A stretch of DNA of 8,166 nucleotides from an uncultured Verrucomicrobiota bacterium (GTDB taxonomy: Bacteria > Verrucomicrobiota > Verrucomicrobiia > Opitutales > Opitutaceae). The DNA is taken from assembly GCA_903919625.1 (NCBI GenBank), contig CAIXIZ010000424.1, positions 1 through 8,166 on the forward strand, read 5' to 3'. The notes under the pieces are model-generated. The model was not told the origin of the DNA. It did no database searches and saw only the letters and a list, made by a program, of their open reading frames with translations. A program made the translations under genes and the position numbers. The first letter of the stretch is position 1; the number at the start of each line of letters is the position of its first letter. Positions 5,276 to 8,166 of the stretch are shown here, piece after piece.

Positions 5276-5295
5276 GGAAGCCAGGAAACCAGGAA
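5276..5295 (+). repeat. Left arm of a 20-bp perfect inverted repeat
   Basis: The 20 bases here are the exact reverse complement of 5527-5546, with 231 bp between the arms. The arm carries the near-repeat CCAGGAAACCAGGAA. The interval contains only other repeats and no gene, so this is not a simple insertion sequence with a transposase. Confidence 0.75.
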
Positions 5296-5308
5296 TCGGA
5301 GGAGGGAT

Positions 5309-5345
5309 GGCGGAATTCGGATTTCGGAATGGGGATTGCGGATTG
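5309..5345 (+). repeat. GGAATTYGGATTTCGG-type dispersed repeat
   Basis: The stretch contains GCGGAATTCGGATTTCGG and then GAATGGGGATTGCGGATTGG. It matches the reverse strand of 2122-2158 with a few changes. A weaker copy (TTTCGGAATACGGAACGCGG) lies at about 5246-5265. It is AT-richer than its surroundings. Confidence 0.7.
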
Positions 5346-5526
5346 GCGCGCGGAGCGCGCTATCTGAAAGAGGAAAGCTTAAATTTGGGATTCGCCGGCG
5401 TTAGCCGGTAGTGAGCAGGCTGGTTTCTGGTTTCATGGTTTCTGAATTCTTCATGCGTTTGTGTTGGTGGCCTGGTTCAGTCCTTCAGCCTTTCAGCCCT
5501 TCAGTCTTTGCCTGAGACGGGCCCGT

Positions 5527-5546
5527 TTCCTGGTTTCCTGGCTTCC
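5527..5546 (-). repeat. Right arm of a 20-bp perfect inverted repeat
   Basis: This is the exact reverse complement of 5276-5295. It lies 61 bp before the aguB start, in a pyrimidine-rich stretch with the internal near-repeat TTTCCTGG/TTTCCTGG. The position would put it in the aguB 5' untranslated region or promoter. Confidence 0.75.
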
Positions 5547-5607
5547 CCCTTAACTTTTCCCATTTTGCCGCTTTGCCTCCGGGCTGCTTCGCGCTAAAAT
5601 CTCTGGC

Positions 5608-6486
5608 ATGTCCCAGGTCACGCTCGCTCTCCTTCAGCACGCCTGCGTCGCCGACCCGGCGGCGAACCTGGCGAAGACGCTCGCGCTCGCCACGCGGGCG
5701 GCCCGGCGCGGGGCCAACATCATTTGCACGCAGGAACTGTTTCAGACGCCCTATTTTTGCCAGAGCGAAAATTACGCCAATTTCGCCCTGGCCGAGAAAA
5801 TCCCGGGCCCGACTACGGCGTTGTTCCAGCAGTTTGCCCGGCAGCATGGCGTGGTGGTGGTCGCCTCGCTTTTTGAGCAGCGCACCCGCGGCCTGTACCA
5901 CAACACCGCCGTCATCATTGACGCCGACGGCACGCTGCTGGGCCGCTACCGCAAGGCCCACATCCCGGATGACCCCCTGTTTTATGAGAAATTCTATTTC
6001 ACGCCCGGCGACTCGGGTTTTCGCGCCTGGACGACCAAGTTTGGCAAAATCGGCGTCCTGATCTGCTGGGACCAATGGTTTCCCGAAGCGGCGCGGCTCA
6101 CGGCACTGGCGGGGGCCGAGATCATTTTCTATCCCACCGCCATCGGCTGGCATCCGCGGGAAAAACGCCGGCTGGGGGCCAAGCAGTACGCCGCCTGGGA
6201 AACCATCCAGCGCGCACATGCCGTCGCCAACGGCTGCTTCGTCGCTGCCGTCAACCGGGTTGGCCGCGAGCGCCCGGCCGGTGGCGACGGACTGGAGTTC
6301 TGGGGCCGGAGTTTTGTGGCTGGCACGAGTGGCGAAATGCTGGCCAAGGCGGGCGCGACCAGGGAGGAGGTGCTGCTCGTGCAGGTGGATCTCGCCCAGG
6401 TGGACGACACCCGGACCCATTGGCCGTTTTTGCGCGACCGGCGGATTGACGCCTATGGCGGCCTGACCAAGCGTATGCTCGACTGA
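5608..6486 (+). CDS. aguB: N-carbamoylputrescine amidase
   Basis: This enzyme hydrolyses N-carbamoylputrescine to putrescine, ammonia and CO2, the last step of the agmatine deiminase route to polyamines. The product is 292 residues, normal for the family. It is a nitrilase-superfamily enzyme with the catalytic triad visible: E43 in CTQELFQTPYF, K116 in YRKAHIPDDPLFYEKFYFTPGD, and C153 in LICWDQWFPEAAR. The stretches AIGWHPRE (178-185) and the C-terminal HWPFLRDRRIDAYGGLTKR match the AguB subfamily rather than general amidases. The start is the ATG at 5608, two codons before the first beta strand. It is cytoplasmic and followed after 30 bp by aguA, which makes its substrate, so the two form an operon with the later pathway step first. 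An arginine decarboxylase (SpeA) would be needed to make agmatine and is not in the window. Confidence 0.93.
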   Translation: MSQVTLALLQHACVADPAANLAKTLALATRAARRGANIICTQELFQTPYFCQSENYANFALAEKIPGPTTALFQQFARQHGVVVVASLFEQRTRGLYHNTAVIIDADGTLLGRYRKAHIPDDPLFYEKFYFTPGDSGFRAWTTKFGKIGVLICWDQWFPEAARLTALAGAEIIFYPTAIGWHPREKRRLGAKQYAAWETIQRAHAVANGCFVAAVNRVGRERPAGGDGLEFWGRSFVAGTSGEMLAKAGATREEVLLVQVDLAQVDDTRTHWPFLRDRRIDAYGGLTKRMLD

Positions 6487-6516
6487 TTTTACCACTGTCC
6501 CGCGAACCGTCTGCCC

Positions 6517-7584
6517 GTGCAAACCAAGGCCAAATCACCCAAATCCAGAACTGCTTCCCCGGCGAAGCTGGGCTTCCGGATGCCCGCCGAGTGGGAACCC
6601 CAGGCCGCCGTGTGGCTGTCCTGGCCGCACCGGCTGGCGACCTGGCCGCGTCATTTCCGTCCGATTCCGGCAAAGTTTGCCGAGATTGCGGCGGTGATTT
6701 CCCGTTACGAAGCGGTGCGGATCAACTGCCCGCAACTGTTGCAGCCGCGCGCGCGTTCGCTCCTGCGCCAGGCCCGGGCGGACCTCGCGCGCATCACCTT
6801 GTTTGCCCATCCGACGGATGATGCCTGGTGCCGCGACCATGGCCCGATCTTTGTGAAAAACACCCGCACCAGCGAGGTGGCCGCGACCGATTGGGCATTC
6901 AACGCCTGGGGCGGAAAATATCCGCGCTGGCAACGGGACAATGCCATCCCGGCCCGTATTGCCCGTAGGCTGGGCCTGCGCCGGTTCGCCAGCCCGCTGG
7001 TGCTGGAAGGCGGCTCAAACGATGACAACGGTGCCGGTCTGCTCCTCACCACCGAGGCCTGCCTGCTCAACCCCAACCGCAACCCGTCGCTCAGCCGGGC
7101 CGAGATCGAACGGGAACTCCGCGCCATGCTCGGCATCCGGCACGTGCTCTGGCTCGGCCACGGCATCGTGGGCGACGATACCGACGGCCATGTGGACGAC
7201 CTCAGCCGCTTTTTCTGCGCCGATGGCATCGTGACCGCTGTCGAGCGCGACCGCCGCGATGCCAACCATGGGGCGTTGCGCGAAAACCTGGCGCGGCTGC
7301 GGGCGCTGCGCACCCCGGCCGGCAAAAAATTCACGGTTGTCGAGCTGCCCATGCCGCGGGCGGTGTTTTGCGACGGCCGGCGGTTGCCGGCGAGCTACGC
7401 CAATTTCCTGGTGATCAACGGGGCCGTGCTCATGCCCTCCTTTCGCCAACCCCGGCGGGATGCCGAGGCCGCCGAGATTCTCAAAGGGTGTTTCCCCGGC
7501 CGGGAGATCATCCCGATCGACTGCGTGGAACTGGTGCTCGGCCTCGGCACCTTGCATTGCATATCCCAGCAGCAACCGACGTGA
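6517..7584 (+). CDS. aguA: Agmatine deiminase
   Basis: AguA hydrolyses agmatine to N-carbamoylputrescine and ammonia. The product is 355 residues, in the range of the PAD_porph/agmatine deiminase family. Recognisable segments are GFRMPAEWEPQAAVWLSWP (19-37), WCRDHGPIFV (104-113) with D107, LEGGS (163-167) with E164, LLNPNRNP (183-190), DTDGHVDDLSRF (221-232) with H225, and the nucleophile C348 in GTLHCISQQQP. The order and spacing are complete, so the enzyme is expected to be active. Two departures from the family text stand out. The usual GGGNIHC before the cysteine is GLGTLHC here, and the loop after EGGS reads NDDNGAG. The GTG at 6517 is chosen because the conserved LGFRMPAEW needs a start upstream of the ATG at 6580. 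It follows aguB by 30 bp with no Shine-Dalgarno. An alternative is another guanidine-modifying member of the family, but the aguB neighbour argues for agmatine. Confidence 0.9.
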   Translation: MQTKAKSPKSRTASPAKLGFRMPAEWEPQAAVWLSWPHRLATWPRHFRPIPAKFAEIAAVISRYEAVRINCPQLLQPRARSLLRQARADLARITLFAHPTDDAWCRDHGPIFVKNTRTSEVAATDWAFNAWGGKYPRWQRDNAIPARIARRLGLRRFASPLVLEGGSNDDNGAGLLLTTEACLLNPNRNPSLSRAEIERELRAMLGIRHVLWLGHGIVGDDTDGHVDDLSRFFCADGIVTAVERDRRDANHGALRENLARLRALRTPAGKKFTVVELPMPRAVFCDGRRLPASYANFLVINGAVLMPSFRQPRRDAEAAEILKGCFPGREIIPIDCVELVLGLGTLHCISQQQPT

Positions 7585-7597
7585 ACCAAGGTCCGGC

Positions 7598-7622
7598 TGT
7601 AGGCGGGGTGGCCTCGCCCCGC
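7598..7622 (+). repeat. Half TGTAG-type hairpin element after aguA
   Basis: CTGTAG (7598-7602 for TGTAG's core) is followed by GCGGGG (7603-7608) pairing with CCCCGC (7617-7622). Two inner pairs, one a T-G wobble, extend the stem to eight. It lies 14 bases after the aguA stop and about 50 bases before the next gene. Only one hairpin of the two-hairpin element is present. It could attenuate read-through into the dehydratase gene, but there is no T-run. Confidence 0.55.
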
Positions 7623-7672
7623 AAATGCCGATCCCGTTTGACGGTCGCACGCAGCCGTGACACCATGGGATC

Positions 7673-7972
7673 ATGAAACCGCATCCCCTCACTCTGGCGG
7701 AAATTCAGGCCGCGCTGACCGGGTTGTCCGGCTGGACCCTGGAACGCGACGCCCTGGCAAAAACTTTCTCGTTTGAAACATTCCGGGATGCCCTGGCCTA
7801 CATGGTGCGTGTCGGATTTGAGGCCGAGGAGCTCGACCACCACCCGGAGTGGACCAATGTCTACAACCGCGTCTCCGTCCGGCTGAACACGCACGCTGCC
7901 GGCGGCAAAGTCACGGCGAAGGACGTGGAGCTGGCGCAGCGGATGGAGAAAGTTCATCCCCATCTCCCTTGA
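7673..7972 (+). CDS. phhB: Pterin-4a-carbinolamine dehydratase
   Basis: The enzyme dehydrates 4a-hydroxytetrahydrobiopterin, recycling the pterin cofactor of aromatic amino acid hydroxylases. Relatives also act in pterin or molybdopterin metabolism. The product is 99 residues, the usual size of this small cytoplasmic protein. The family signature is complete: AEELDHHPEW (51-60) with the catalytic pair H56/H57, NVYNRVSVRLNTH (62-74) with the third histidine H74, then GGKVTAKDVELA (77-88). GWTLERDALAKTFSF (20-34) is the usual N-terminal sheet. The ATG at 7673 gives a normal N-terminus; only a weak GGGA lies just upstream. It is 88 bp after aguA and may be partly co-transcribed. No phenylalanine hydroxylase gene (phhA) is seen nearby, so the in vivo partner is unknown, and the phhB symbol reflects the family only. 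Confidence 0.9.
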   Translation: MKPHPLTLAEIQAALTGLSGWTLERDALAKTFSFETFRDALAYMVRVGFEAEELDHHPEWTNVYNRVSVRLNTHAAGGKVTAKDVELAQRMEKVHPHLP

Positions 7973-8024
7973 GTTTTGGGGTGATTACGCCTGGCCCGGG
8001 GTGCAGGCACGACGTCGAATTCAA

Positions 8025-8075
8025 TTGTAGGCCAGGTCGCTGACCTGGCTGCCACGTCACCGACGTGGCCTACAG
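8025..8075 (+). repeat. TGTAG/CTACA double-hairpin element, best-preserved copy
   Basis: The element has TGTAG (8026-8030) and CTACA (8070-8074) as terminal inverted repeats. They flank two perfect 8-bp stems with triloops: GCCAGGTC-GCT-GACCTGGC (8031-8049) and GCCACGTC-ACC-GACGTGGC (8051-8069). One base separates the stems, so the whole can form a compact three-way junction. It starts 52 bases after the dehydratase stop and may serve as its transcript end. It shares a 27-base identity with the reverse strand of 3244-3270. Confidence 0.9.
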
Positions 8076-8084
8076 TGCCGGAGT

Positions 8085-8094
8085 GCTCTAGAGC
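8085..8094. repeat. Short perfect palindrome near the window end
   Basis: GCTCTAGAGC is a 10-base perfect palindrome located 10 bases after the double-hairpin element. The remaining 72 bases to the window edge are AT-richer and contain no gene start I can support. They may hold the promoter of a gene beyond the window. Confidence 0.4.
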
Positions 8095-8166
8095 GGTTTC
8101 AATAACAGTATCGCCGGCTTTTGTGGCCGTACGCCTTCCTGCATTTCGCACCAGAAAAGTGTAACC

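Larger units (their letters stand above)
5129..5607. other. Gene-free repeat-rich block between hisG and aguB
   Basis: This 479-bp stretch has no convincing gene. From left to right it holds a terminator-like repeat half (5159-5190), a further weak hairpin of CGCAAA (5190-5195) with TTTGCG (5210-5215), a decayed copy of the GGAAT repeat (about 5245-5270), the left arm of a perfect 20-bp inverted repeat (5276-5295), a better GGAAT repeat (5309-5345), pyrimidine-rich sequence with repeated CTGGTTTC and CCTTCAG words (5417-5510), and the right arm (5527-5546). The promoter for aguB should lie here, but I find no convincing -35/-10 pair. Confidence 0.7.

Noticed and set aside
5211..5411. A 66-residue open frame between hisG and aguB
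   Set aside because: It is built from the GGAAT repeats and the inverted-repeat arm, resembles no protein, and has no ribosome binding site.
5485..6522. A 345-residue open frame on the - strand
   Set aside because: It is antisense to aguB, which has a complete catalytic triad and subfamily signatures.
1..8166. An insertion sequence, prophage, toxin-antitoxin pair or defence system
   Set aside because: All seven complete genes have other readable families, no transposase, integrase or phage gene is present, and no tRNA gene was recognised as an attachment site.

Overview
The window is a high-GC chromosomal stretch with seven complete protein genes, the last codons of an eighth, and intergenic space unusually full of palindromic repeats. 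The organism is probably a verrucomicrobial bacterium, plausibly Opitutales-like. I base this on the long-form HisG, the AsmA-like envelope protein, the near absence of Shine-Dalgarno sites before the main genes, and repeats of a kind I associate with that group. This placement is an inference; no marker gene here settles it.

Layout: the end of an unidentified gene (2-46) is followed by a 423-bp gene-free block. That block holds two tandem copies of a composite repeat built from two different double-hairpin elements. Next come a membrane-anchored AsmA-like protein (470-1240), a DsbA/HCCA-isomerase-like thioredoxin-fold protein with an SSWC active site (1411-2073), and a stand-alone 5'-3' exonuclease of the Pol I N-domain type (2262-3143), all on the + strand. 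A convergent junction (3144-3350) containing a double-hairpin element separates these from an OmpR/PhoB-type response regulator on the - strand (3351-4097). The regulator is divergent from long-form hisG (4241-5128). The 143-bp gap between them carries an imperfect palindrome overlapping a good promoter match.

A 479-bp gene-free block (5129-5607) holds a terminator-like repeat half, a second repeat family and a perfect 20-bp inverted repeat. After it comes a two-gene putrescine operon: aguB (5608-6486) and aguA (6517-7584), which together turn agmatine into putrescine. A pterin-4a-carbinolamine dehydratase gene (7673-7972) follows, and the window closes with another double-hairpin element (8025-8075).

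The genes are mostly housekeeping: histidine synthesis, polyamine synthesis, pterin recycling and DNA processing. I see no defence island, phage, transposase or CRISPR array. The most unusual content is the repeat system. Two sequence-unrelated families share one plan, short terminal inverted repeats around two stem-loops. Members sit at most gene ends in the window. One pair shows a compensatory base change in its stem, and in the other family the two hairpin loops are complementary to each other.
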